Shown here one piece after another: positions 22,740-30,628 of a stretch of 64,000 nt of DNA. Each line of letters begins with the position of its first letter. Position 1 is the stretch's first letter. The stretch lies in the NCBI RefSeq assembly GCF_016703145.1, contig NZ_JADJCO010000005.1:186001-250000 (forward strand), given 5' to 3'. The notes under the pieces were generated by a model. It did not search any database. It was given only the letters and a program-made list of their open reading frames with translations, and was not told the origin of the DNA. Source of the DNA: Ottowia sp. Its GTDB lineage: Bacteria; Pseudomonadota; Gammaproteobacteria; Burkholderiales; Burkholderiaceae_C. Made by a program: the position numbers and the translations under genes.

Positions 22740-25700
22740 ATGCCCTTTCTTTCCGACGCCGACGATCTGCGCGGCTTTGTGTCCTCCACCACCCTCGACC
22801 GGGGCCGCGCCCTGTTCCGGGGCCGCAAGGTGCTGGAATGCATCGTGGCCGAAGACGGCGATGATGCCTGGGTGGCCGATGGCAGCGTGCAGGGCAGCCA
22901 GTGGGAGCCTTACGACACGACGGTGCGCGTGGAGTTTTCCGAAGCGGGCGAACTGGAGACGTTCGAGGGCGACTGCACTTGTCCGGTGGAAGTGGACTGC
23001 AAGCACTCGGTGGCCTTGGCGCTGAAGCTGGGTGAATATTTACAAAGCACCGCTCAGCGCCAGGCGCCATCCGTGCGCGGGCCATCCGTTACGGATTCAT
23101 CCGCCATGGCCCGCGTGGACCAGTGGCTGGCCCGGTTCGAGAGTGGTGCGGCGGCGCCAGCGCCAGGGCAGGGCGATGAGCCGGTGTACCTGCTGCGCGA
23201 AAAAGCCCAAGGCCCCGGCGGCATGCCAGGGCTGGAACTGGCGTGGCAATCGGCGCGGCGGCTCAAGCGCGGCGGTTGGTCCAAGCCGCGCCAGCCCGCG
23301 TACGGCGTGGACATGCACTGGGCCGAGCAGCCGCTCGATGGCGACGCCATTCGGCTGGTGCGAGCCTTGGTCGACCTGCGCTACGGCTATGTGTCGAATA
23401 CGCAGTGCTGGGTGCGCGGCGCGGTGGGCGCGCTGGCGCTGCAGGCGTGCGCCCGCACGGGCCGCCTGTTTTTGACCGATGCCCAGGGCGCCATCGACGG
23501 CGACGCCCTGCGCTGGGGCGAGCCGCGCACCGTGGATTGGTCGTGGCGCGAGCACGCGACCCTGGCCGGGCAAGCGCCGCTGTGGGAGCTGGCGCCGGCC
23601 ACCGATGCCCGCATCTACCCCGGCCCGCCCGCGCTGTATCTCGACAGGCACACCCGCACCTGCGGCCCGGCCACGGCGCCGGGCCTGGCCGATGCGCACC
23701 TGGCCCTGCTGCTGACCGCGCCGCCTCTGCCCGCGCCGGCCTTTACCGATCCACGGAATCGCCTGCTCACCCGCCTGGCCGCCGTGCCGCTGCCGCCGGG
23801 CATGCAGGCCCCCGCGCGCTGGCCCGAGGTGACGCCCATGCGCCGGCTGGCCCTGGCGCTGACCCCGCGCCATGACCGCGCCGCGCTGGGCCTGGTGACG
23901 GCGGATCTGCGCTTTGACTACGGCGGTTTGCAGGGCTGGTGGCCGCAGCCCGATGCGCTGGTGCTGGCCGAACACGATGGCCAGCGCGTCTTTCTCCTGC
24001 GCGACTTGGCCCTGGAAGACACCGCCCTGGCCAGCCTCGACGCGCTGGGCTTGCGCGGCGGCGGGCCGCTGGGCCGCTTTCACCAACCCGACGCCACCCG
24101 GTGGCTGGACTGGGCCGCGCAGGACTGGGCGCCGCTGCGCAACGCGGGTTTCGAATTGGACGTGACCCCCGAACTCGCCGCGCTGGTGCAGTCCGCCGAC
24201 ACGCTGGACGTGTCCGTCGCCGAACCCGAAGACCATGCCAATGGCCGCTCGTGGTTCGACCTGTCCCTGGGCCTGGAGATCGCAGGCGAGCGCCTCAACG
24301 TCCTGCCCTGGTTGCCCGGCTGGCTGGGCCGCGTGCAGTGGACGCCCGACGGCCCGCAACTGCCCCCGTGGCTGTGGCAAGAGCGCGAAGACGGCCGCTG
24401 GCTGCGCGTGCCCTCGGCCCCGCTGCTGCCCTGGCTGCGCGTGCTGCTGGAGCTGGTGGGCGACCACGCCACCGACGGCGACAGCCTGCGCCTGTCGCGC
24501 CTGGAAGCCCTGCGCCTGGCCGCATCGCTGGGCGATGGCGTGGCCTGGAGCGGTGCCGCGCAGCTGCGCGACATGCTGGGCCAATTGACCGGCGCGGGCG
24601 CGCTGCCCGACGTGGCCGTGCCCGCCAGCCTGCAAGCCGAGCTGCGCCCCTACCAGCGCCAGGGCCTGAACTGGCTGCAGTTCCTGCGCGCTCACCACCT
24701 GGGCGGCGTGCTGGCCGACGACATGGGCCTGGGCAAAACCGTGCAAACCCTGGCCCACCTGCTGCGCGAGCAAGAAGACGGACGGCTCGACCGGCCCTGC
24801 CTCGTCATCGCCCCCGTCAGCCTGCTGGGCAACTGGCGCGCCGAGGCCGCGCGCTTCGCCCCCAGCCTGCGCACCCGCGTGTGGCACGGCCAGGGCCGCC
24901 ACGGCACGGCGTTTGCCGAAGACTGCGACCTGCTCATCGCCCCGTACTCCCTGCTGCAGCGCGACAAGGAGCGCTGGCTGGCGCAGCCCTGGCACATCGT
25001 CGTGCTGGACGAAGCCCAGCACATCAAGAACGCCACCACCCACGCGGCCCAGGTCGTCAGCGCGCTCGACGCACGCCAGCGCCTGGCGCTGACCGGCACC
25101 CCGCTCGAAAACCACCTGGGCGAGCTGTGGAGCCTGTACCACTTCCTCATGCCCGGCTTTCTGGGCAGCCACAAGCGCTTTGGCGAACTGTTCCGCACGC
25201 CCATCGAGAAATTGGGCGACACCGACGCCCTGGCCCGGCTGCGCCAGCGCGTCACCCCCTTCATGCTGCGGCGCACCAAGGACGTGGTGGCCCAGGAGCT
25301 GCCGCCGCTGATCGAGAGCGTCACCCGCGTCACGCTGGCCAGCAAGCAGGCCGACCTGTACGAAACCATCCGCCTGGCCACCGAAAAAGCCGTGCGCGAA
25401 GCGCTGGCCGCCAAGGGCCTGGCGCGCTCGCAGATCCAGGTGCTCGATGCGCTGCTGAAACTGCGCCAGGTCTGCTGCGACCCGCGCCTGGTCAAGACCC
25501 TGCCGGCCACCGCCAAGGCCCCTGCATCGGCCAAGCTCGGCCTGCTGATGGAACTGTTGCCCGAACTGCTGGCCGGAGGGCGGCGCGTGCTGCTGTTCTC
25601 GCAGTTCACCAGCATGCTCACGCTGATCGAGGCCGAGCTGCAGGCCGCGGGCCTTGCCTGGACCAAGCTCACCGGCCAGACGCAAAAGCGCGACGAGGCC

Positions 25701-26045
25701 ATCGCGCGCTTCACCAGCGGCGAGGTGCCGCTGTTCCTCATCAGCCTGAAGGCGGGCGGCACCGGGCTGAACCTGCCCCAGGCCGACACCGTCATCCACT
25801 ACGACCCGTGGTGGAACCCCGCCGTCGAAGCCCAGGCCACGGGCCGCGCCCACCGCATGGGGCAGACGCGCCAGGTCATGGCCTACAAGCTGGTGGCCGA
25901 GGGCACGATAGAGGAGCGCATCCTGGCACTGCAGGAGCGCAAGGCCGCGCTGGCGCAGGGACTGTTGACGGGCGCCGCCGCGCGCGAGCAGCCGCTGTTC
26001 ACGGAAGGCGACGTGGCCGAACTGCTGCGCCCGCTGGGCGGTTGA
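22740..26045 (+). CDS. SWIM-SNF2 family DEAD/DEAH helicase
   Basis: 1101-residue protein. A SWIM zinc motif (C-T-C-P-V-E-V-D-C-K-H) is near residues 79-90, followed by a long variable middle. A complete SNF2 ATPase follows: D-D-M-G-L-G-K-T near 659, L-D-E-A-Q-H near 757, L-T-G-T-P-L-E-N, then L-L-F-S-Q-F-T-S-M near 955 and A-T-G-R-A-H-R-M-G-Q-T-R-Q-V. Such proteins translocate on double-stranded DNA; the cellular role is unknown. The ATG at 22740 was chosen because upstream residues are unlike the family. It lies beside a toxin-antitoxin island, but the codon pattern resembles the core genome. Confidence 0.88.
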   Translation: MPFLSDADDLRGFVSSTTLDRGRALFRGRKVLECIVAEDGDDAWVADGSVQGSQWEPYDTTVRVEFSEAGELETFEGDCTCPVEVDCKHSVALALKLGEYLQSTAQRQAPSVRGPSVTDSSAMARVDQWLARFESGAAAPAPGQGDEPVYLLREKAQGPGGMPGLELAWQSARRLKRGGWSKPRQPAYGVDMHWAEQPLDGDAIRLVRALVDLRYGYVSNTQCWVRGAVGALALQACARTGRLFLTDAQGAIDGDALRWGEPRTVDWSWREHATLAGQAPLWELAPATDARIYPGPPALYLDRHTRTCGPATAPGLADAHLALLLTAPPLPAPAFTDPRNRLLTRLAAVPLPPGMQAPARWPEVTPMRRLALALTPRHDRAALGLVTADLRFDYGGLQGWWPQPDALVLAEHDGQRVFLLRDLALEDTALASLDALGLRGGGPLGRFHQPDATRWLDWAAQDWAPLRNAGFELDVTPELAALVQSADTLDVSVAEPEDHANGRSWFDLSLGLEIAGERLNVLPWLPGWLGRVQWTPDGPQLPPWLWQEREDGRWLRVPSAPLLPWLRVLLELVGDHATDGDSLRLSRLEALRLAASLGDGVAWSGAAQLRDMLGQLTGAGALPDVAVPASLQAELRPYQRQGLNWLQFLRAHHLGGVLADDMGLGKTVQTLAHLLREQEDGRLDRPCLVIAPVSLLGNWRAEAARFAPSLRTRVWHGQGRHGTAFAEDCDLLIAPYSLLQRDKERWLAQPWHIVVLDEAQHIKNATTHAAQVVSALDARQRLALTGTPLENHLGELWSLYHFLMPGFLGSHKRFGELFRTPIEKLGDTDALARLRQRVTPFMLRRTKDVVAQELPPLIESVTRVTLASKQADLYETIRLATEKAVREALAAKGLARSQIQVLDALLKLRQVCCDPRLVKTLPATAKAPASAKLGLLMELLPELLAGGRRVLLFSQFTSMLTLIEAELQAAGLAWTKLTGQTQKRDEAIARFTSGEVPLFLISLKAGGTGLNLPQADTVIHYDPWWNPAVEAQATGRAHRMGQTRQVMAYKLVAEGTIEERILALQERKAALAQGLLTGAAAREQPLFTEGDVAELLRPLGG

Positions 26046-26062
26046 GCTGGCACTGTCCAAAG

Positions 26063-26266
26063 TCAGGTGGTCTGTTCAGCTTCGATCAACTCGTGCAGCG
26101 GCGCAGCCGACAACGCCAGTCCGTTGGGCCAGCATGGGGCGCCGGCGTCAATGAAGCAACGGGCGAAGTAGGCCGGGGTGCGCAGGGCTTCGAGCAGGGG
26201 GCCCTGGCGGCTGGAGAGATAGGCGGCGCCGTCAAAAATGCCGCGTGCGTGGTCGCTGAAGGTCAA
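26063..26266 (-). CDS. DUF2442-like protein, possibly missing its N-terminus
   Basis: 67 residues reading L-T-F-S-D-H-A-R-G-I-F-D, L-L-E-A-L-R-T-P-A-Y-F-A and C-W-P-N-G-L-A-L, the pattern of DUF2442 (F-S-D-G, L-x-D-P-x-x-F, W-P-N-G-x-D). These small proteins often accompany DUF4160 proteins in toxin-antitoxin-like pairs. The only start is TTG at 26266, and about 15 more family-like residues are encoded upstream before an in-frame stop, with no good start. It may therefore be truncated. The rest of 26046-26348 holds nothing else I recognise. Confidence 0.5.
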   Translation of the reverse strand: MTFSDHARGIFDGAAYLSSRQGPLLEALRTPAYFARCFIDAGAPCWPNGLALSAAPLHELIEAEQTT

Positions 26267-26348
26267 CTCCAGCCGATGGCTTGCAGGAGAGGCAACCAGG
26301 ATCGACTACGCCTGCGCTGCAGCACGGCGCCCAGCTACATTTTTGCGC

Positions 26349-27251
26349 ATGAGTGCTTCCCGTCTCCAACGATTCACCCCCTTCCTGGCCGTCCTGGGCT
26401 CCGTCACGGCGCTGGGCGTGGGCACGTCCTGGGCCAAGCAACTGCTGTTTCCGGCGGTGGGCGCGCAGGGCACCACGGCCGTGCGCGTGGGCTTGTCCGC
26501 CGTGCTGCTGCTGCTGCTGTGGCGCCCCTGGCGCTGGCGGCTCTCGCGCGCGGACGCCACCGCCATTGCCTGCTACGGCGCGGCGCTGGGCGGCATGAAC
26601 CTGATGTTCTACCTGTCGCTGCGCACGCTGCCGTTCGGCCTGGCCGTGGCCATCGAGTTCGCCGGGCCGCTGGCGGTGGCCATTTGGTCGTCCCGCCGCG
26701 CGGTGGACTTCGCCTGGGTGGCGCTGGCCATCGCCGGGCTGGGCCTGCTGCTGCCCCTGGGCCTGAACGGCAGCACGCTGGACCCGGTGGGCGTGCTCCA
26801 TGCGCTGGCCGCCGCCGTGTTCTGGGCGCTGTACATCGTGTTCGGCAAGCGCGCCGGGCACCTGCACGCGGGCCATTCCGTCTCGCTGGGCCTGCTGGTG
26901 GCCGCGCTGGTGGTGGTGCCGGTGGGCGTGGCCCACGCGGGCGCCTCGCTGCTGTCGCCCAGCGTGCTGCTGGCGGGCCTGCTGGTGGCGGCCGTCTCCA
27001 GCGCCATCCCGATTTCGCTGGAGATGATGGCGCTGAAGCGCCTGCCCAAGGAGGCGTTCGGCATCATGATCAGCATGGAACCCGCCGTGGCCGCCGTGCT
27101 GGCCATGGGCTTGCTGGGCGAGCACCTGAGCCCTGCGCAGTGGCTGGCCATCGCGTGCATCGTGGCGGCATCGATGGGGAGCGCGCTCACTGCCGGAAGG
27201 CCGGTGGGCGAAACCGCTGGTGCTTCCAAAAGATTAGCTTCCGGCGCTTGA
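26349..27251 (+). CDS. rhtA: RhtA-like EamA/DMT-family exporter (threonine/homoserine type)
   Basis: 300-residue inner-membrane protein with about ten hydrophobic helices in two EamA repeats. G-V-G-T-S-W-A-K-Q-L-L-F-P, V-A-I-E-F-A-G-P-L-A-V-A and I-S-M-E-P-A-V-A-A-V match the RhtA subgroup, which exports threonine and homoserine. The last residues (K-R-L-A-S-G-A) and the TGA stop are encoded by a dispersed repeat beginning at 27229, so the native C-terminus has been replaced or extended. Confidence 0.85.
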   Translation: MSASRLQRFTPFLAVLGSVTALGVGTSWAKQLLFPAVGAQGTTAVRVGLSAVLLLLLWRPWRWRLSRADATAIACYGAALGGMNLMFYLSLRTLPFGLAVAIEFAGPLAVAIWSSRRAVDFAWVALAIAGLGLLLPLGLNGSTLDPVGVLHALAAAVFWALYIVFGKRAGHLHAGHSVSLGLLVAALVVVPVGVAHAGASLLSPSVLLAGLLVAAVSSAIPISLEMMALKRLPKEAFGIMISMEPAVAAVLAMGLLGEHLSPAQWLAIACIVAASMGSALTAGRPVGETAGASKRLASGA

Positions 27252-27285
27252 TGGGCGAGCGCTGGAGCCACGTCTTGCTGACCAC
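27229..27285 (+). repeat. dispersed repeat copy forming the 3' end of the rhtA-like gene
   Basis: ATTAGCTTCCGGCGCTTGAT then GGGCGAGCGCTGGAGCC matches the family body. The TGA inside GCTTGATGG is the stop codon of the exporter. Confidence 0.75.
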
Positions 27286-27363
27286 CATCGGCCACTTCCG
27301 CGTACGCCGCTGCCCTTGCAAGCCTCGCGGCCGGAAGGCGCGGCGCTTCGTTTTGCTGTTCTG

Positions 27364-27423
27364 GATGAAATCGACCAGAAGCACTCATGGGATAAGCGTT
27401 AGAAGCTATTTATTCAATAGCAT
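27364..27423 (-). repeat. dispersed repeat copy at the 3' end of the WYL regulator gene
   Basis: On the reverse strand: head palindrome GCTATT-GAATA-AATAGC, then TTCTAACGCTTATCCCATG and TTCTGGTCGATTTCAT. The head supplies the regulator's last codons (Ala-Ile-Glu) and TAA stop. It converges with the copy at 27229. Confidence 0.8.
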
Positions 27424-28126
27424 CCTGCGCTGGATCGGGCGGCGGCCGGCGCTCCCGCAGGCGGCGCAGCAGGTCGGCCAGCGTCCTGCCGGGCTCGTCG
27501 GCGAAGCGCTCCGGCAGCACCTGCGCCGCGTCGATGCGGTCGACCCGGAAGCTGCGAAAGTCCTGCCGCAGCTCGCACCACGCGGCCAGCGTCCACACCT
27601 TGCCCCAGTAGAAGCAGCCCAGTGGGCGCACCGTGCGCCGGGTGGCTGCTTCGTTCACGTCGCGGTAGTCCAGGCGCAGCTTGTGGCGCGACTGCACCGC
27701 CTCGCGCAGGGTTTGCAGGCGCTCGCGCGTGGCGGCGTCCCGCGACACCGGCAGGGCGAACAGGGCCAGGGCCTCGGCGGCGGCGCGCGCCGACGGTGGC
27801 AGCACCGACAGAATCTTGCCCAGCGCGCTTTCCACGTCGCCGGCCATGCCGGGGTCCAGCCAGCTCTGCGCCAGCCGCGCGGCGGCGGCCAGGGCGCGGG
27901 CCTCATCCTGCGTGAACATCATGGGCGGCAGATCGAAGCCGGCGCCCAGCCGGTAACCGATGCCGGCCTCGCCCTCGATCGGCACGCTCTGGCGCTGCAG
28001 GTCGGCCACGTCGCGGTAGATGGTGCGCTCCGACACCTCCAGCCGCCGCGCCAGGAAAGCCGCCGTGGTGAGCCGGCGGCCGCGGATGAGCTGCACGATC
28101 TGGAACAGGCGGTCGGCGCGGCGCAT
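27410..28126 (-). CDS. WYL-domain (YafY-type) transcriptional regulator
   Basis: 238 residues. An N-terminal DeoR-like winged helix (R-A-D-R-L-F-Q-I-V-Q-L-I-R, then L-A-R-R-L-E-V-S-E-R-T-I-Y-R-D-V) is followed by a ligand-binding WYL-type domain (R-L-D-Y-R-D, T-V-R-P-L-G-C-F-Y-W-G-K-V-W-T-L-A-A-W-C). Such regulators often sit next to VOC or thioesterase genes, as here, and may control them. The extreme C-terminus comes from a dispersed repeat. Confidence 0.88.
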   Translation of the reverse strand: MRRADRLFQIVQLIRGRRLTTAAFLARRLEVSERTIYRDVADLQRQSVPIEGEAGIGYRLGAGFDLPPMMFTQDEARALAAAARLAQSWLDPGMAGDVESALGKILSVLPPSARAAAEALALFALPVSRDAATRERLQTLREAVQSRHKLRLDYRDVNEAATRRTVRPLGCFYWGKVWTLAAWCELRQDFRSFRVDRIDAAQVLPERFADEPGRTLADLLRRLRERRPPPDPAQDAIE

Positions 28127-28191
28127 GGCGGGTGGGCTGGCAGCAGGCGAGGGCGGCGGTGAGGTGAATGTATCGCCCCGTGCGCGCCGGA

Positions 28192-28632
28192 TCAGGACGC
28201 GGCCTGGCGCGGCCCGGCCTGACGCACCAGCGCCGTGGCCAGGGCCGACGCCACCACTTCGCCGTCCTGCCGCAGTTCACCGGCCAGGTGGCAGACCTCC
28301 CGGCCGCGCCGCAGCACGCGCCCGGTGCCGTGCAGCAGGCCGATCCTCGCGCTGCGCAGGAAGGTGACGGTCAATTGCAGCGTCGGCGCGAATTGGCCGC
28401 GCGCCAGGGTCGCGGCCAGCGCAGGCCCCAGGGTGTCGTCGAGCATGGCGGCCAGGAACCCGCCTTGGACGTGGCCCATCGGGTTGGCAAAGGCGTCCGG
28501 CGCCTGGAACGTCGTCTCCACGATGCCGGCCTCGGCGTCCACGCGCACGATCCGCCCGCCGAGGGTCTGGACGGCGCGGGGCGGCGGCAGCTCGCCGGCC
28601 ATCACGCGCCAGAAGAAGGCTTGCGGGTCCAT
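28192..28632 (-). CDS. PaaI-like hotdog-fold thioesterase
   Basis: 146 residues with the hotdog signature A-N-P-M-G-H-V-Q-G-G-F-L-A-A-M-L-D-D-T-L-G, where the Asn/Gly-rich loop and Asp are the acyl-CoA site, and L-Q-L-T-V-T-F-L-R-S-A. Predicted acyl-CoA thioesterase of unknown acyl specificity. Start at 28632 is favoured because it leaves the upstream VOC gene intact; an ATG at 28659 would overlap it. It is probably in an operon with the VOC gene. Confidence 0.82.
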   Translation of the reverse strand: MDPQAFFWRVMAGELPPPRAVQTLGGRIVRVDAEAGIVETTFQAPDAFANPMGHVQGGFLAAMLDDTLGPALAATLARGQFAPTLQLTVTFLRSARIGLLHGTGRVLRRGREVCHLAGELRQDGEVVASALATALVRQAGPRQAAS

Positions 28633-28645
28633 GGCGGCGCAGGCT

Positions 28646-29017
28646 TCATTCGGGCGCATGCAGGCCGACCAGGTTGCCGTCGATGTCCTCGACATGGGCG
28701 AAGTAGCCGATGCCCGGCGCGATCAGCGTGCGCGGCGTGGCCACCCGGCCGCCGGCGGCTTGGGCGCGGTCGAGCGCGGTCTGCACGCTGGGCGCGCTGT
28801 CCAGGTAGACCAGCGTGCCGCCGTGCACGGCGCGGTGGCCGTCGCGCTGCACCAGGCAGCCGCCGGCGCCAGGCTGGTCGTGCGCGAACACGGCCATGTG
28901 TTCGCCGCCGAGGTCCTCGGCACCGCGCATGGGCCGGCCGAGCAGGGTTTCGTAAAAGCGCTGGGCGGCGGCCAGGTCGCGGACCGGAATCTCGAACCAG
29001 GTGTTGGCGTTCTGCAT
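28646..29017 (-). CDS. VOC family protein
   Basis: 123-residue single-domain VOC protein: W-F-E-I-P-V-R-D-L-A-A-A-Q-R-F-Y-E-T-L-L, then G-G-T-L-V-Y-L and the closing I-G-Y-F-A-H-V-E-D-I-D-G-N-L-V-G-L-H. It resembles the YdcJ/PhnB-like small VOC proteins rather than glyoxalase I. Function unknown. Located 13 bp upstream of the thioesterase. Confidence 0.82.
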   Translation of the reverse strand: MQNANTWFEIPVRDLAAAQRFYETLLGRPMRGAEDLGGEHMAVFAHDQPGAGGCLVQRDGHRAVHGGTLVYLDSAPSVQTALDRAQAAGGRVATPRTLIAPGIGYFAHVEDIDGNLVGLHAPE

Positions 29018-29114
29018 GAGGGGCTCCTTGAAGGGTTGAAGAGCCCCGATGCTGCGCGCCCCCTCCTGACAGCGTGCTGTCAGGAGATCGAGGTTCGGGG
29101 TTGCGGCACCCCGT

Positions 29115-29173
29115 GATGCTATTTAATAAATAGCTGGAAACGCAATATCCATAAAGGCTAGAGGCCAAAAACG
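29115..29173 (+). repeat. dispersed repeat copy with perfect head palindrome
   Basis: GCTATTTA-A-TAAATAGC (29118-29134) is followed by TGGAAACGCAATATCCATAA and GGCTAGAGGCCAAAAACG. It lies 15 bp beyond the stop of the NCS2 permease gene. Confidence 0.8.
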
Positions 29174-29188
29174 ATTGCAACAGACGTT

Positions 29189-30604
29189 TCAGTGCGCCTC
29201 GGCCTGCCGCGCCGCGCGGATGGCGCCCTCGGCGTCGCCCTGTGTGCCGTTGAAGAGCAGGTTCAGCAGCACGGCGGCGATGGAGGCCAGCAGGATGCCC
29301 GATTCGATCAGCGGGTGGATGGCGTGCGGCATCCACTGCGAGTAGCTGGGCGCCAGCAGCGGGATCATGCCGATGCCGATGGACAGGGCCACGATCAGCG
29401 CGTTGTGCCGGTTGGTGGCGAAGTTGACGCCGCCCAGGATGCGGATGCCGGTGGCCGCCACCATGCCGAACATCACCAGCCCGGCGGCGCCCAGCACCAC
29501 GGTGGGCAGCGACTCGACCAGCGCCGCCATCTTGGGCAGCAGGCCCAACACGATCAGGATCACGCCGCCGGCCACGCGGACGAAGCGGCTCTTGACGCCC
29601 GTCACCGCCATCAGGCCCACGTTCTGCGAGAAGCTGGTGTAGGGGAAGGTGTTGAAGATGCCGCCGATCAGCGTGCCCAGGCCGTCGGTGCGCAGGCCGC
29701 GCGCCAGCATGGGTTGGTCCACGGCGCGGTCGGTCATCTGGCCCAGGGCCAGGAACATGCCGGTCGATTCGATCATCACCACCACCATGATCAGCGTCAT
29801 CGTCAGGACCATGACCGGCTCGAAGATCGGCGCGCCGAAGTGGAACGGCAGCACCACGTCCACCCAGGACGCCTTGCCGACCTTGTCGAAGGTCATCATG
29901 CCGGCGGCGGTGGCGACGATGCCGCCCACCACGATGCCGACCAGCACCGAGATGTTGGCCAGGCAGCCCTTGGCGAACTTGGCGATCAGCAGGATCGAGG
30001 CCAGCACGACGGCCGAGACGGCCACGCCCGGCAGCGCCGCGTAGCGCGGGTTGGGCACGGTGGGCGCCAGCGCCACGCCCGGGGGCACGGGCGGGAAGCC
30101 CGGCGTGCCGGCCGCCGCCGCGCTGCGCACGGTGCTCAGCCATTCGGTGTGGTCGGGCGGCACCATCAGCGGCGCCGTGGGGCCGACGGGGTTGCCGAAG
30201 ATCCAGTTGATGCCCACGCGCATCAGGTTGATGCCGATCACGGCGATGATGGTGCCCGTCACCACGGGCGGGAAGAAGCGCAGCATCCGGCTGATCAGCG
30301 GCGCGATCAGGATCGAGATGACGCCGGCGCCGATGATGGCGCCGAACAGCATGCGCGCCCCGTCGGTGCCGGGGTTGCCGTTGGCGATGGCCACCATGGG
30401 GCCGACGGCGGCGAAGGTCACGCCCATCATCACCGGCAGGCGCACGCCGAACCACTGCGTCATGCCCAGCGATTGGATGAGCGTGGCGATGCCGCAGCAG
30501 AACAGGTCGGCCGAGATCAGCATGGCCACTTCGTCGGGGCTGAGCTTGAGGGCGCGGCCGACGATCAACGGCACGGCGACGGCGCCGGCGTACATCACCA
30601 GCAC
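29189..30604 (-). CDS. NCS2 family xanthine/uracil permease, N-terminally cropped
   Basis: Nucleobase:cation symporter-2 protein of 471 residues with about 13 membrane helices. Core motifs are present: G-V-T-F-A-A-V-G-P-M, a V-V-M-I-E-S-T-G-M-F helix carrying the conserved Glu, and F-P-Y-T-S-F-S-Q-N-V-G-L-M-A-V-T-G-V. In this cluster it most likely imports xanthine or urate. The first conserved helix normally reads L-A-A-L-G-L-Q-H-V-L-V-M-Y, and those bases are present. A TAG (the stop of the M20 gene) lies directly before the Leu codon, so the only orthodox start is the GTG at 30604, after the conserved Gln-His. The N-terminus and intergenic region seem deleted; activity is doubtful. Confidence 0.8.
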   Translation of the reverse strand: MLVMYAGAVAVPLIVGRALKLSPDEVAMLISADLFCCGIATLIQSLGMTQWFGVRLPVMMGVTFAAVGPMVAIANGNPGTDGARMLFGAIIGAGVISILIAPLISRMLRFFPPVVTGTIIAVIGINLMRVGINWIFGNPVGPTAPLMVPPDHTEWLSTVRSAAAAGTPGFPPVPPGVALAPTVPNPRYAALPGVAVSAVVLASILLIAKFAKGCLANISVLVGIVVGGIVATAAGMMTFDKVGKASWVDVVLPFHFGAPIFEPVMVLTMTLIMVVVMIESTGMFLALGQMTDRAVDQPMLARGLRTDGLGTLIGGIFNTFPYTSFSQNVGLMAVTGVKSRFVRVAGGVILIVLGLLPKMAALVESLPTVVLGAAGLVMFGMVAATGIRILGGVNFATNRHNALIVALSIGIGMIPLLAPSYSQWMPHAIHPLIESGILLASIAAVLLNLLFNGTQGDAEGAIRAARQAEAH

Positions 30605-30628
30605 GTGCTGCAGGCCGAGCGCGGCCAG

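Noticed and set aside
23097..26060. Very long open frame antisense to the SNF2 helicase gene
   Set aside because: It shows no family motifs and Gln/Arg/Gly-biased composition; this is the usual shadow of a GC-rich gene. The forward frame has complete helicase motifs.
23939..28162. 4-kb forward frame running across the helicase, exporter and regulator genes
   Set aside because: It crosses several well-supported genes in other frames and its translation is low-complexity Arg/Ala/Pro/Gly; not a fusion protein.
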